Positions 1 through 13,334 are shown, numbered from the stretch's first letter. The stretch is DNA of 64,000 nt from Eulemur rufifrons (GCF_041146395.1 NC_090984.1:83339114-83403113); one strand, 5' to 3'. Notes: generated by a model from the sequence alone, not told the origin. Numbers and translations are program-made.

Positions 1-410
1 CCGCCCCCACGGCCGGCCGCGAGCCCTCGACGCCCGGCGGGGGCGGCGGAGGCGGAGGCGCCGTCGCTGCTGCCTCAGGCGCCGCGGTGCCGGGCTCCGT
101 GCAGTTGGCGCTGAGCGTCCTGCACGCCGTGCTCTACGCCGCGCTCTTCGCCTTTGCCTACCTGCAGCTGTGGCGGCTGCTCCTGTACCGCGAGCGGAGG
201 CTGAGTTACCAGAGCCTCTGCCTCTTCCTCTGTCTCCTGTGGGCAGCGCTCAGGACCACCCTCTTCTCCGCCGCCTTCTCGCTCAGCGGCTCCTTGCCCC
301 TGCTCCGGCCGCCCGCTCACCTGCACTTCTTCCCCCACTGGCTGCTCTACTGCTTCCCCTCCTGTCTCCAGTTCTCCACGCTCTGTCTCCTCAACCTCTA
401 CCTGGCGGAG
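1..410 (+). CDS. GPR137C: GPR137C exon 1 (5'-partial)
   Basis: First coding exon of GPR137C, a multi-pass membrane protein of the GPR137 family. Family members are lysosomal and have been linked to Rag/mTORC1 signalling; the specific role of GPR137C is poorly known. The frame is open from base 3: an Ala/Pro/Gly-rich N-terminal segment with a run of eight glycines (36-59), then hydrophobic segments I read as TM1 (starting near [13 protein letters not shown]), TM2 (near [16 protein letters not shown]) and TM3 (near [18 protein letters not shown]). It matches human GPR137C closely as I remember it. No ATG lies in frame before the conserved part, so the start codon is upstream of the window. The exon ends after a complete GAG codon (408-410), followed by donor GTAAGG at 411. 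Reading past the donor gives a non-conserved tail ending at 578, which is intron. Confidence 0.93.
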
Positions 411-560
411 GTAAGGCGGGAGGACCAGCATGCGGGGCCCGGGAGGGTGAGCGGGCCGCCCGGATCAACTCCCGCTAAGGACCGGCGGTGGGGGGGGGGG
501 GCCAGTGAGGGGCGGACTGGAGACCAGCATGGGGAAACTAAGGCATGCCTGGAGTGGGCG
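1..560. promoter_or_regulatory. CpG island over GPR137C exon 1
   Basis: The first ~560 bases are very GC-rich with dense CpG dinucleotides, unlike the AT-rich remainder. The island covers the visible part of exon 1 and the start of intron 1, and includes a run of 12 G at 490-501. The transcription start is upstream of the window. In human the neighbouring gene on the other side is, as I recall, TXNDC16 in the opposite orientation, so the island may serve a divergent promoter; that cannot be tested here. Confidence 0.8.
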
Positions 561-738
561 CCAGTGTTTTCGCCCTAAACTTGAGCAGCTGATTGACTCT
601 ATTCCTGAGGTAATTTGAGGGGAGTGAGTGAGAATGTGTGTGTTCTGTCAACTTAAAACAGCAAGACAACCCTTTGTTCGGTGTTCTGGCCCTCTAAGGT
701 AAGGTGTTGGTGGCACCAACAAAGTGGCATCGCAAGAA

Positions 739-826
739 GTAGCAGCCCCGGTACCTCTGCCGAAGCTGGACTGTGTTGAGGGAGGTTGGATGCTGAGGTA
801 GCAGCAGCTCTGCTGAAGCTGGACTG
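739..826. repeat. Imperfect direct duplication
   Basis: Two related blocks, 739-773 and 798-826, share 'gtagcag' at the left and 'gaagctggactg' at the right, with a CTCTGC segment between. They look like a small local duplication in intron 1 just beyond the CpG island. No function is apparent. Confidence 0.55.
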
Positions 827-2114
827 CTGCCAGCCATTACGTCACCAGGCAGAGAGAGCTGTTCCTCTGCTATTGTTGCTGCGTTTCTTTTATTAGAAGC
901 TTATATTCCTTCTTGCATCTCCTTTCCTGTGGCTCGATAAGCCTCACACAAATTCCGTTTGATAGTTCCCCAGCAGGGTTAATGATCAATAACCAATGCT
1001 GAGGTTCAGTGTGAGGACCTCCATAAAGCCCTTAATGCTTGTCCCAGTTGCTTCATGCTTTGGAGATTTATTCTACCTCTCAGAGCATAGTCTTTTTTGG
1101 AGCTAATTAAGAGACAAAATACTAGCTTAACCTGTGCCTATTGCGGAAACAAATCACACTGCTTTTGCAATAACTTGCTTAATATCTGGAACCTAATCAC
1201 ACCCCCTTTCTCTTTTATGGGGAATTGCTGGTTGGATTGCATTGTTCTGCAGCGCTTAGGTATTTGACCCATTTCAAACAGGTTTGGGAGTGTAAGGCTG
1301 TCAATCATTTGTGTCAGCTTGTGGTGTTTAAGCCACAGTATTTCAAGAATTGCCCCCCAAAATTTCCCTTCCCCCCAAAAGAAAAGCTTGAGGAAGGGAG
1401 GAAACAAGGTGACATCATATGCTTAATACTGACTAATATAGAACAATATTGGTCTATGCAGCTAATCCTCTCAAAGGCTATTGGAGGTGATGAGAATTAA
1501 TGTAGTTCCAAGCAAAAGTAAAAAACATTTGAGGCAGATTGTTTATATTTCCTGCATAAACCGACTCTTTTCTCCTTTAATAAATAGGAAGTGGAATGCA
1601 TAATTTTAAAATCACAGTCATAATTCTATTTAGCACACTAAAAACAATAGTTGAAATATTAATAGTAACAAACCTAATTTAACTTTAATTCTTTTCTTTC
1701 TCCATCCTTTGGGAGCCTAAACAATACAATGACAAAAATCCAAATAGTAACAAGCAGAAATAAAAAGGATGGGTAATCATAAATCAGTTAATCCTGCCAT
1801 AGTCACATCACTTATTTGAGGATGTTCTGATTTGTAGGTGTTTAAGCTATTATAACACTTCCGTCCTTTATGGTTAAACTGATACATTGTATTCTTACTG
1901 CCACCATTTTTGACTGTTAGTGACTTGTCATCACTGAAACCTTACTGTAGCTTCAGATATAGTAGTTAATTTACCTGAAAGTGACTAGCAATCTTTATGC
2001 CTTGAACATCAGATAACTTGGTTTTGCCTATACACTTAAAAAATCATTTTAATGATTCACTGTAAAATAGTTGGTAGACATTTCGTAAAGTGGATAAACA
2101 TTCTTTTTACTTCT
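827..2114. other. Intronic sequence, nothing recognised
   Basis: AT-rich unique-looking DNA. Short open frames on either strand (for example 1138-1500) have no recognisable domain or codon pattern. Confidence 0.6.
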
Positions 2115-2300
2115 TGAGTATAACACACCATAAAGTGCACAGTCTTAAATATACAGCTAGATGGAATTTTACATGTATGTGCTCATGTTACCAGCACCCA
2201 GATTAAGATGTAAAGAATTTTCAGTGTTCCGCAAGATTCCATTGTACCCTCTCCCAGTCAGTATCTCTCACCCGGAGGTAAACAAAGTGGCTAAAGACTA
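2115..2300 (-). mobile_element. L1 (old L1ME-type) 3'-end fragment
   Basis: Text such as 'acaccataaagtgcacagtc' followed by 'accagcacccagattaagat' and 'ctctcccagtcagt' resembles the 3' end of ancient mammalian L1 in reverse orientation. It is divergent and has no target-site duplication. Confidence 0.5.
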
Positions 2301-4370
2301 TCACAATAGAAAAAAAAAAAAAATCTATATTTAAGCTTAAAATTCTAAAAGTATGCTTCTACAGCATAAAATACACAGAGTATCTAGATTGGGTCTTCAG
2401 ACTTTTGATTGCTAATATTCCAAACTAGTGAGGAAGAATTTAAAGTCTAAAAGTCTTCCTATTAAATGAATCTTTTGTTTGTGTGTTGTAATTTTTTAAA
2501 CAGCAATAAAACTCTATTAACCTAGAAAATATAATTTGGAAAGAAGCTGGGCTAAAGCTTTTTTCTTTTGCAGTGTCTCCTAGAATGGGTGTGGATTGTT
2601 TGTCTATCCTTGTCTTTTTATACTCAAACTAACAATTTTAGGATACATACCTGTACTTGAGAGCAAATTTTTGACTTTTTGGAAAACCTGTTTAAAAAGA
2701 GAGATCTTAACCAGAAATTGTTTCCCTATTCATTAGAAAAAATCCACAGGAACCTGAATTTAGTAGTATTAGAATTGAAATTTTTATATCAATTCCAGGC
2801 AACTAGAAATATACTTCCTATTGATCATTCTGAATTAATGAAGCTTTTCCTAGTAAGTTCTTCTTATTATAGCAAAGTTGTAGGAAAAGTCTATGTGGTG
2901 ACAAATATTAATATAAGACTTACTTGAAATTTAATTTTTTAAACCAAAAGCTCCTATTACCTTTTTTGAATAGTTGTGCTACTTGATTACTAACTTACTC
3001 TGTCTTTACTACCTGTCATATTAAATACCAATTCCATTTTACTTTTGACTTGTTTAAAGCATTTGTTGATCTGTCTCTCACTAATTAAAAGTAATTTTAA
3101 GGACTTAGTTATAAAAAACCACAGATCGATATAAAAATAGTCTGTAAAGTAACCATTACTACTTTGAACACATTTGGGTGGGTGTTCTAAAACTCATTAT
3201 GTTTTTGAAAAGTTAAGAACTGCCTAAATCACTTTCTTTTGGTGACTACACTTGAATGGAATTGAGATAAGGGAAAGTAGTGTTTTCTGAAACAATTAGA
3301 CTTCTCAACTTTTCATACTTAACCTCCTAGAAGGAGATAGTTGAGGAGGAAAAAAAAAAAACCCATACACTAATCTTAAAAGCACATATATTGAACTTTT
3401 TCTGACAAGATCAGTAGAACATGAACTTTACCAGACAAGGGTTCACACTCCTGTAATTCTACCAGAGGAGACTTTCAGTCTTTAAAACTGATGGCTATCT
3501 ACCATCAGAACATGTAGAAGGACTTAAAATGAGAGTTGGTAGTATACCATCTTTGGAGTGTTGTGATGCATGCCAGAATCAGTGAGTTCATCTTCGACAT
3601 ATTGACATTTTTTCCTTTTATTTGTAATACGAGTGCCAGTTGCTTAATCAGGCTAAAATACAGTGACTTAATCACAATGCCAAAACAGCTAGGAAAATTA
3701 AATTCAAAATCTTAACTCTTACATTCATGGATGCTGTTACAGTCTCTGTTAGTGGATGTATTTTTCCAAATATTGATGGCACTTGAAATAACATGCAATT
3801 CAACTTACAGGTATGTTCATTTTGTTATGTTCTGTGATTTCCTACAAAGGTATTTTTATGACCAAAAATGGAAATTCCTTGAGGATAAGAAGTTATTTTA
3901 TCAAAAAAAGTTATTTTTTCATATTTTTAATCTCATAGCAACTAGAACAGTGGTGATTATATTATTGAATAATATAACAGATCTAGAATATATTTAGCCA
4001 TCTAATATGTGGTGGTTAATTTTATTTTGATGGACATTTGAGGTAAATTATGTACTGTCTGGAATCTTTTCTGCCTAAAAGATTCCATGTAATATAGAGT
4101 TTTGCTTAAGAAAACTACTTTTATATCATGGCAAACGGCCCATAGTAATTAGGACTTGCTAATTTGGTTTCAACAAATTCTACTAAATAGAAAAGTCTGT
4201 AAAACAAGTTTCATATCATGAGTCAGTGATTATAAACTGTTTTTGTCTGAATCTCCTAAGCTGTGTTTTATTTCCTAACTTGATCTTATTTTTCCTGAGA
4301 CTATCTGTGAGGCCAGAGTTTCATATACATATCTATGGCAGAAGACATCCTTATATTTTATGAATTTAAT
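2301..4370. other. Intronic sequence, nothing recognised
   Basis: About 2 kb of AT-rich DNA without an element I can name. Open frames here are short and low-complexity. Two A-runs (2310-2322 and 3350-3361) are the only simple features. Confidence 0.55.
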
Positions 4371-4374
4371 ATTT

Positions 4375-4490
4375 TCAAAGTACCTTATGACATTTATCTT
4401 TACGATTCTCATGAAATATGTAGAAGAGGGGTGTGATTTGTCCAAGGTTACATGGCTAATATGTATCAGATGTGAGACTACTGTATTGCT
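4375..4490 (-). mobile_element. MIR SINE fragment
   Basis: Reverse-orientation MIR core: a segment like 'tttgtccaaggttacatggc' with 'tcagatgtgagact' matches the common MIR motif around 'CCCAAGGTCACACAGC'. Old and truncated. Confidence 0.65.
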
Positions 4491-4685
4491 CAAGTGCTAT
4501 AAAGTCTTGTCAGGTAATCTCTTCCTATACCATGAACTTTCCTGGATACCATCACTTCTTTGCTTATTATTTAGTGCTCCTCTAACATGCTTTCCCATTT
4601 TTATAATGTTTCAGACCTTTTCCACTGTCTAGAAAACCCTTTATTCTCCCTTCATCCACAGCATATGACTCTTACCTCCTACTTT

Positions 4686-4858
4686 AATTAATTAATTTAC
4701 TTATTTTTGGAGATGGGGTCTTGCTCTGTTGCCCAGGCTGGAGTGCAGTGGCTCAGTCATAGCTCACTGCAGTCTCAGACTCCTGGGTTCAAATGATCCT
4801 CCCAGCTCAGCCTCCCCAAGTAGCTGGGATTACAGGCATGAGCCTTCATGCCTAACTT
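4686..4858 (-). mobile_element. Alu (old, AluJ/FLAM-like), partial
   Basis: Reverse-orientation Alu-type sequence: 'ggtcttgctctgttgcccag', 'gctggagtgcagtggc', 'tagctgggattacaggcatg', preceded by a TTAA-rich tail. Only about one arm is present and there is no lemur-specific insert, so it is an early primate copy. Confidence 0.85.
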
Positions 4859-5726
4859 AACTGCCAGTTTAAACAAGTGTAGAAGCCAGGGCCATCTGGC
4901 TGACCAGAGATTCAGAGAAATGCATAACAATGCTGTGGAGAGTGTTTAATCTTTTTCAATGCATGATTGAACAGGTAAGTAAGGAAATTCCTCAAAAGCC
5001 AGAAACTACAAAGAAAGCAAATGCAGAATGATAAAATACCACAAATGTTTGACTTGGGGCTGAGTGTTGTTATCAGCTGCTTCCTGCTAGCCTAGCATCC
5101 AGATTTTAATTTTATGTACTGGAGGTGTAGGGAGGTGATATTGCTGGCTATACCTTTTGGTGAGGTCTGATTAAGACCTCATCCCCTCCAGCATAATACC
5201 AGAATCATTAAAGTGTACACCTGCAGTGGATAAAGTAGGAAAATAAGCGGGTCCTCAGAAGTTGATAGTGGGATTTGTGACTATCTCTGCCTTTAGCTCT
5301 GGGTGAAGAGGGTACAAATTGGGAAAAGAAAAATCTTCCCTGAGAATGCACAACAACCTTGTTCTCACACAGTTTGAAGCCTGAGTTCACATCAGTTCTA
5401 TGATTGGAGGATGGGGAGGTTGGGACATCCAACCTGAAATGTAAAGTTATTCTTGCTTGATAGTAACCTCATACTCCTCCTGGAGGAAGAAAATGCAAAT
5501 CATCCCTGGAGGAATGTTCTTTAAAACCAGAATCCTGACCAATAAAATTCCAAGGAACATGAGCTCAAAATTAACAATCACTGGGAATCTTACCTATAAA
5601 GATTGCAGATATCAGAATTATCAAATACATAGTATAAAATAATTATTCACTTATATAAATTAAGAAATTAAACACTTGAAATATGATAAAACTCAAAATT
5701 AACTGGCACATTTGGAAATAATCATG

Positions 5727-5871
5727 TTTTTATTTGTAGAGATGAGGTCTCTCTTTGCTGCCCAGGCTGTTCTCAAACTCCTGGCCTCAGGTGATCCTCA
5801 TGTTTTGGCTAGGCATGAGGATCACTTGAGGTGGCTGGGATTATGGGCATGAGCCACCATGGCTGGCCCAT
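5727..5871 (-). mobile_element. Alu monomer fragment with internal hairpin
   Basis: Reverse Alu fragment from 'tttatttgtagagatgaggt' to 'gagccaccatggctggccc'. Its middle contains an 18-base inverted repeat (5785-5802 against 5814-5831, one mismatch) not expected in Alu; see findings. Confidence 0.85.
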
Positions 5872-7267
5872 AATCATTTTTAAAAATGAAAAAGAAAATG
5901 AAATGGATGGTTAAACAGATTAAACAGTTAAAAAGAAATTAGTGAGTTAGAAGATCTCAAAAAAAATAATCACCCAGAGAAATAACCCATTGATTATATT
6001 TTAAACCTTTTAAGAGAGAATGAGGAATGAACAGGTCTAAGATATGTCTAACTGAAATTTTGGAGAAGTTATTCAAAGAGATAATGACTGAGAATTTACC
6101 CTAATTTATGAAAGACAGCAAGTTTCAGAATCAGAAAGCCTAGCCAATCCAAGGTAGGTTTTGTGAAAATGAACACAGTGCTAAACTTCAGAACACCAAA
6201 GAGAAAATATTTTTAAAGCAACTAGACAGAAGATATTACAAAAGAATAAAAAAGTGTGTTGGTGTTCAACGACTAAGGAATCCAGGAGACAGTAAAACAT
6301 CTTCAGAATGATGAAAGAAAGTAACCTGAAACCTAAAATTCTTCCCATAGTGAAACTGCCAACAATAGGGATGAAATAAAAGCCTGTGGAGACAAAAACA
6401 GTTTGTTAGTAATTGATCCTCACAAAAAGATCTAAACGATAGACCTTACTGAAATACAGGAAGGAATGGTGAGCAAAGAAAAATGTTACATAAGTTGGTA
6501 AATCTAAACAAGATATATGTATGAAATAATTTCTAATTTATAGAAATAAAAAAATTGAGAGAACCAAAATCCTGTACAATAGCATATAAATAAGGAAGCC
6601 AAAATAACAGGGATAAAGCATTGTAAGGTCCTAGTGTCATTTGAAGGAGTAAACATCATAAGGTGCTAGTGTTTGGTTAAACTTTAGGTTGACTATATCT
6701 TTCAAAAGAAAAGCAAAAGTATATCACTTTCAAACTATGAGAGGGAAATGAAAATGGTGGTAGGATGAGGGTAGAGCTTGTCCACAACATGGTAACAACA
6801 AAAAAACACCTTGAGAAAGATCAAATTAATATAATATGAAAATTAAAAAATAAAATATTCCAGTCATGAACTTAATACTCTAGCATAAAGAAAATGTGTC
6901 ATACTTCATTTTAAAACAAGTTCAGCTATATGCTATTTACAAGAGACGCTCTTTATACAAGTAAAGGATAAAAGTAAAAGTATAGGAAAATGAGATATTG
7001 TGCCATGTTAACCAAAAGAAAACAAAAATTAATAGAACTTCAAAGAGAAAACAAACCTAATGTTTTATTGGAAATTTTAACATTGATCAAGAAAATATGG
7101 ATGTAGATCAATATGTAAATACCCAAAAATGACCATTTATGGAACACTATAGAAGTATACCCAACAGCAGGGTTTATTTTTTAAAATTAACATTTGGAAC
7201 ATTTTTTTAAATTGACCACATACTGGAGCATTAAAACAACACTCAACAAATTAGAAATAATCAGACA

Positions 7268-7421
7268 TGACTGAGCACATAACTCAACCACTTACCAGCT
7301 GTTAGACCTTGGGCAAGTTACTAAACTTCTTTGTACCTATGAACTTCTCTGTGCCTATAACCCTATTTCTAAAACTGTGTATGATAATGTCTACCCCATA
7401 GGATTATTGTGAGAACTGAAT
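7268..7421 (+). mobile_element. MIR SINE
   Basis: Clear MIR core in sense orientation: 'gttagaccttgggcaagtta' then 'cctatttctaaaactgtgta' and 'ccccataggattattgtgag'. It sits between two parts of an L1 remnant. Confidence 0.85.
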
Positions 7422-7585
7422 GATACCAAAATCAGATGAAGGCACTATGAAAAATAATTACAAATATTTCTTACGAACATAGATGCAAAAATATTTGACA
7501 AATCTACTCAAATAATATATTAAAAGGATATTACATCATGACCCAATAAGTTTTATGTTAAAAATATATTCAAAAATCAATGTGG

Positions 7586-7922
<337 letters not shown>

Positions 7923-9544
7923 AAAAATCAATGTGATAAACCATATTTGCTGTGTAAAAGAGAAAATCATATGATCATCTCAGACACAAAGAATTTGACA
8001 AAATTAAACAGCCATAGCTGATTTTTTAAAAAAATTCTAGCAAACAAGGGAAAAGTGGGGAACTTCCTCGATGTAATTAAAAGCATCTACAAAAAATCTA
8101 CAGCCAATTTTATATTAATACTTGATGAAAGATCGAAAGCTTATTTCCTAGGACAAAGTACTTCAAGATTGTGCTGGAGGTCCTAGCCATTGCAATAAGG
8201 CAAGGAAAAAAGGTTTAAAAATTAGAAAGACAGAAGTAAAATTGTCTTTACTTGTAGGTGACGTGATTGCTAAAGTCAAAAATCCTAAATGAATCTACAA
8301 AAAACTACAAGACTAAATGAATTTAACAAGCTTACAGGATATAACTGTTTTATATACTAACAGAAAACAATTGGAAAATGAAATATAAAAATGATTCCAC
8401 TTACAATAGTGCAAAAATTAAGATATTTAGGAATAAATGTAATAAAAGATGTGCAATACCTCTACAATTAAAACTACTAAACATAGAAATTAAAGAAAGG
8501 CCTAAGTAAATGGAAAAATATACTCAGAAAGACTCATTATTTTTAAGATGTCACTTCTCCCCAATTTGACCTATACATTCAATGTATTTCCTATGAAAAT
8601 CTTCACAGGTTTTTTTGGTAGCAATTGCCAAGATGATTTTAAAATGTATGTGGAAATACCAAGCTGAAATAATTTTGTAAAAGAAGAACAAAGTTGGAAA
8701 TCACACTACCTGATTTCAAGACTTACAAAGCTACCGTAATCAAGACAGTGTAATACTGGAGAAAAAATAGACATATACATCCATGGAACAGAATAGAGAA
8801 TCCAGAATTAGACCTGTATTTATATAGTCAACTGAATTTTTTACAAAAATGCCAAGGTAATTTAGTGGGGAAAAGAGAGTTTTGTCAACAAATGGTGTTA
8901 GAATAATTGGGTATTCATATGGGAAAAAATGAACATTGATTCTTACACTATAAAATCTACTTAATATAGATCCTGGACCTAACTGTAAAAGCTAAAATTT
9001 GTAGAAGAAAATAGGATAAATCTTTGTTTTCTTACAGAAGACAAAGATTTCTTAGGAAACAAAAAAGCTTGAACCAAAATTGACAAATGAGACTATCAAA
9101 ATTAAAAACTTTTGTATTTCACAAGACAAATATTGAAAAGGCAAGCCACAGACAGGGAGAAAATATTTACAGCACATATATCTGGCAAAGTACATGTATG
9201 CAGAATATATGAAGAGGTCTTAGAACTCAATAATGAAATCTAATAAAAATGGACAAAAGATTTGAACAGACACTTCACAAAAGAATATATATGCATGGCC
9301 AAAAAGCACACAAAAAGATGCCTAAGACTACTATCAGGAAAATGAAAATTGCAATCACAATTAATTACCATTAAACATCAACTATCAAGACTAAAAAGGA
9401 CTGACCATACCAACTATTGGCAAATACATGTATTAATTGGAACTCCTACACTGATACTAGTAATGTAAAGTTTACATTTTGGAAACAGTTTAGCAGTTTT
9501 AAAAAAGTAAGACATAAACCTGTCATAAAATCTAACCATTATAG

Positions 9545-9665
9545 GAGCCAGATGTGGTGGTGTGCACCTGTCATCCCAGTGTACTCTGGAGGCTGAGGCA
9601 GGAGGATCACTTGAGATGGGAGTTGGAGACCATTCTGGGCAGCATAGCAAGACCGTGTCTCAAAA
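9545..9665 (+). mobile_element. Alu monomer (FAM/FLAM-like)
   Basis: Single-arm Alu-type copy in sense orientation: 'gccagatgtggtggtgtgca', 'ctggaggctgaggcaggagg', ending in an A-rich tail. It interrupts the 3' part of the old L1. Confidence 0.85.
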
Positions 9666-10299
9666 AAAGAAAAATAATAACAAAAACTTGTGGAAAAAAT
9701 CTACCCATTATACTTTTATATATTTACCCAAAAGAAATGAAAGCATATCTTCACACAAAAACTTGAATATGAATGTTCATAGTAGCTCTATTCACAATAG
9801 CCCAAAACTGAAATTAACCCAAATATTCATCAAAAGTGAATAAACAAAATCTGATAGGTATATCCATAGAAAGGAACACTACTCAGCAGTTAAAAAAAGG
9901 GACAAACTACTGACACAACATGGATGAATCTCAAAATCAGTATGCTGAAAAAAAGAAGCCAGACAAATACTAGCTCACAGTATATTGTTTCATTTATATT
10001 AAATTTTAGAAAATGCAAGCCTATGGTCATAAAAAGCAAATCACTAGTTCCTTGGGGTCTTGAGCAGAAGGGAAGATTTACATAAAAGGGACAGGGTGAA
10101 ATTTAGCAGGTGTGGAAATATTCTGTATTTGTTGTGATAGTTTTATAGGTTGTATACTTCTCTCAAAACTTGGAATCGTACACTGTAAATGCACGCAGTA
10201 TGTTGTACATAAATTATACCTCAGTGAAACTGATCACCCCAAAATTTCAGGGCTTTATTTGCAATTTATTCCTAGAATAAAAGCTAAAGTAGGGAAGAA

Positions 10300-10520
10300 A
10301 TGTAAAAAGTGCAGCTCCATCATTTATCAGCTCTGTGTAACTTGGTAAAGTCACCTGGGTATATATTGTTTTAACTTCTTTGTGCTTATTTCCCTGTTTA
10401 TAAAAATGAGAATAATAATAGTACCTGCCTCATAGGATTATTGGGAAGATTAAATTATATAATTCATATAAAATCTTCAGAGTGGCTACATGGCATATAG
10501 TGTTGATTGTTAGCTATAAT
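10300..10520 (+). mobile_element. MIR SINE
   Basis: Sense MIR: 'atcagctctgtgtaacttgg', 'atttccctgtttataaaaat', 'gtacctgcctcataggatta', followed by the AT-rich MIR tail. Confidence 0.82.
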
Positions 10521-10559
10521 TAAATTTTGAAGAATTGGAATTTTATAGACTACATACTC

Positions 10560-10905
10560 CTTAAAAATAATAACTTATAAAGGTTCATTTAGAAATTTTT
10601 AAAACACTTAAGAACATGTGTAAGGGAAGAAATCACAATGGACTTTAGAAAATACTTAGAATATGATAATAAAAACACTACAAACCAGAACTTGAACAAT
10701 GCAGCTAAATTGGCATGCAGAGATAAATTTAGAACCTTAAATGTTTACATTAGATAAAAGCTGAAATGTAACAAGTTAATCATCTAATTTACGTGACAAA
10801 AAGAACAGGATAAATCCAAAGGAAACAAACAAAGAGATGAATGTAAAGAGTAATAAAATAGAAAAAAACACAATAAAGAGGTTTGGTAAAGCGAAAAGCT
10901 AACCC
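10560..10905 (+). mobile_element. L1 ORF2 fragment
   Basis: A/T-rich sense segment resembling the central L1 ORF2 ('gcagctaaattggcatgcag', 'agataaatttagaaccttaa'). It corresponds to an ORF2 interval upstream of that in the preceding L1, so it is either a rearranged part of it or a separate insertion. Confidence 0.6.
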
Positions 10906-10929
10906 ATACCTTTCTTCATAATCAAACTT

Positions 10930-12330
10930 CTTCAGAGGTGACCATTTACATATCACCATTTTCTCACTTCTCCACCCACTCTAATCTGCCTTTGTCCCAT
11001 CACTCTGCAAAATAGCTGTTGCCTGTGGCTCACAGTGACCTTCATGTCAATGAGTTCATTAGATATTTTTCAGTCATCATCCAGATTAATCTCTCAACAG
11101 CAACTGACTCCCCATATTTTTCTCCTTAGCACATTTCCATTGACTAACACATTGAATCACATACTCCTGATTTTTTTGGTACCTTGCTAGCTTCTTTTTA
11201 AGCTTGTCTGCCTCTGCCTTGCTATCAGAGAGGTTGAGATTTCTAAAGACTTAAGCCTAGAATCTCCTCTTCTTCCCAAGTGACCATATCCATTTTCATG
11301 TCACCGTGGCACTTAAAAGCAGATGACTAACACACCTATCTCCATTCTTAACCCAGATTGCTCCTCTGAGCTTTGGGTCTCTAGATTCTACCTTTATTTG
11401 ATACCTCTTTCTGGATGTCTGAAGCATTCAGATTCAACATGTCCCAAACTGAGCTCATGATCTTTCCTCCTCCCTCCCCATCCTTCACCTATCTCCATCA
11501 AAACCCGGTTTGCCTCTTTTGTTCCCCATTTCAGTGACTGGCGCTGCTATCTAGTTATTTATATAATTCAGAAACCTATGAATTAGATCATTCTTGATAC
11601 TGCCTTCTCCCTCATACCTCATATTCACTCTATCACCAAATCCTATGTTACCTCCTAACATCTCTCAAATCCATTCATGTCTCCCCATCACAATAACCTA
11701 GTTCAAGCGACTAGCATCTATTGCCTAGTCCATGGCAGTTAGCCTCCTAATGAGTGTGTCTGTATCCTGTGGTCCCCACAGGTCCATTCTCCATAATTTT
11801 GCCAGAATTATCCTTTTAAAAAAATCTAATTATCAAAAACCCCATGTCCAAATGCCTCCACTGGCTCTAGTTACTCATTAGGATAAAGACACTTTTATAC
11901 ATACTGCAATGCACTTCATGGTTCCAGCTTCATCTCCTACTGTGCTCCTCTTTCCTTGCCACTCCAGCCACACTAAAATATTCATTTAGTCCTTTGTACT
12001 TGCCACATTCTTTTCCCACTGCTTAGAATGTTCTTTCCTCCTTTGCTTAGTTAACTCTCAACTCCAGAATGACACTTCTTCAGGGACACCTTCACCCAGC
12101 TATCCAAGTAGATTAGTTTCCAAAATTATAGACTAGCAGAGCATTATGCTCCTCTCCTTCATATCACTTGCACAGTTGCAATTTTATATTTGTTTGGGTG
12201 ATTTCTTTGTGTAAACCTACCAGATTGTAAGCACTATAGGAATAGGGACCAAGTCAGTTCTTGCTGTATCCCTAGTATCTAATTTAATACCTGTTATGTA
12301 TTAGGTGTTCAATAAATACTGAATGAAGTC
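10930..12330 (+). mobile_element. L2 LINE, 3' portion
   Basis: Sense L2. The right half is clear: 'actgcttagaatgttctttc', 'aggaatagggaccaagtcag' and the terminal 'aggtgttcaataaatactga'. Upstream, motifs such as 'cttcatggttccagcttcat' continue it leftward, with lower certainty before 11700. No intact reading frame. Confidence 0.75.
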
Positions 12331-12461
12331 CTTGTTCACCATATCCAAAATATCATAGGGGGTGGAATCCCTGAATATAATATATATACATATATATAAA
12401 ATTTCACAGTAGAACTTCCTTTAACCTTCTTTCGTTTCCCATTTATCTACCTCCTCCTCTT

Positions 12462-12489
12462 AAAAAAAAAGAAAGAAAGAAAAGAAAAG
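12462..12489. repeat. A-rich / (GAAA)n simple repeat
   Basis: An A9 run followed by GAAA units. A short TATA-rich stretch lies at about 12378-12400, just upstream. Confidence 0.85.
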
Positions 12490-13334
12490 TGCTTTTGTTA
12501 AAACAGGCCACTCAAATGCAAATACCTAGAGGGGCCTGGATGCTACCATCTGAGAGAATAGGGAGCGGTGGTGATCTTGGTGAATCGCAGAGTATGTATT
12601 TAAAGAGGACAGCCACAGTAACAGAAATTTGGGTTTCTTAAAATGGGAAATCTTTTTAAATAAAGTAAGGGGATTCAAATATTGTTAAAAATACTGTAGA
12701 CTAACACTGAATAAAGTAACCAAATCATTTTTATGGATCAGCCCAACCTATGGGCTGCAATTTATGTTTTCTCCTCTTCTTCCTCATCCTCCTCCTTCCT
12801 CTGTATTCCTTTAAGGAATAAAACAATAAACATAATCTTGTATTTATAATTTTCATATAACAAAACTTAATTACATTTAATAGCTATCAAAGTTGGTTAA
12901 CATGAACTCTGAATAATTTATACCCTATGGGAAAACTATGGTGTTCTAAGTGTGACCAAATGTAAAAGATAGTACTGTAAATCATAGGATATACCATCAA
13001 TATCTGCCTTCCTCTACTATGCTATATATTGCTTTAGATCAGCCACTATTTTATGTTTATTTTGAAGGAAATTTTGCATACTCTCAGCACCTAGCATTGT
13101 TATTTATGTTAACACTTAACAACTTGGATGGTTGAGCAAATTGGTGGTAAAGTAAGGGAATTCAAAAGAAATATTTCCCTCTTTCCATATCCACAAACAA
13201 AATCAGAATCTGTAACTTAGCAATGTGGAACTTTTCATTTAATTTGTTTCAAATAAAAACAAACTTTTAGGAAATCTTACTGTTTTAACTTTGTTAAGAG
13301 GTATGTTTAAGGTAGTATAATTTCACCAGTAGCC
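12490..13334. other. Intronic sequence, nothing recognised
   Basis: AT-rich DNA without recognisable repeat or coding signal. Confidence 0.5.

Noticed and set aside
75..431. Long - strand open frame opposite exon 1
   Set aside because: It mirrors the GC-rich GPR137C coding exon. Composition is Glu/Gly/Gln-rich as expected of an antisense frame, with no known domain.
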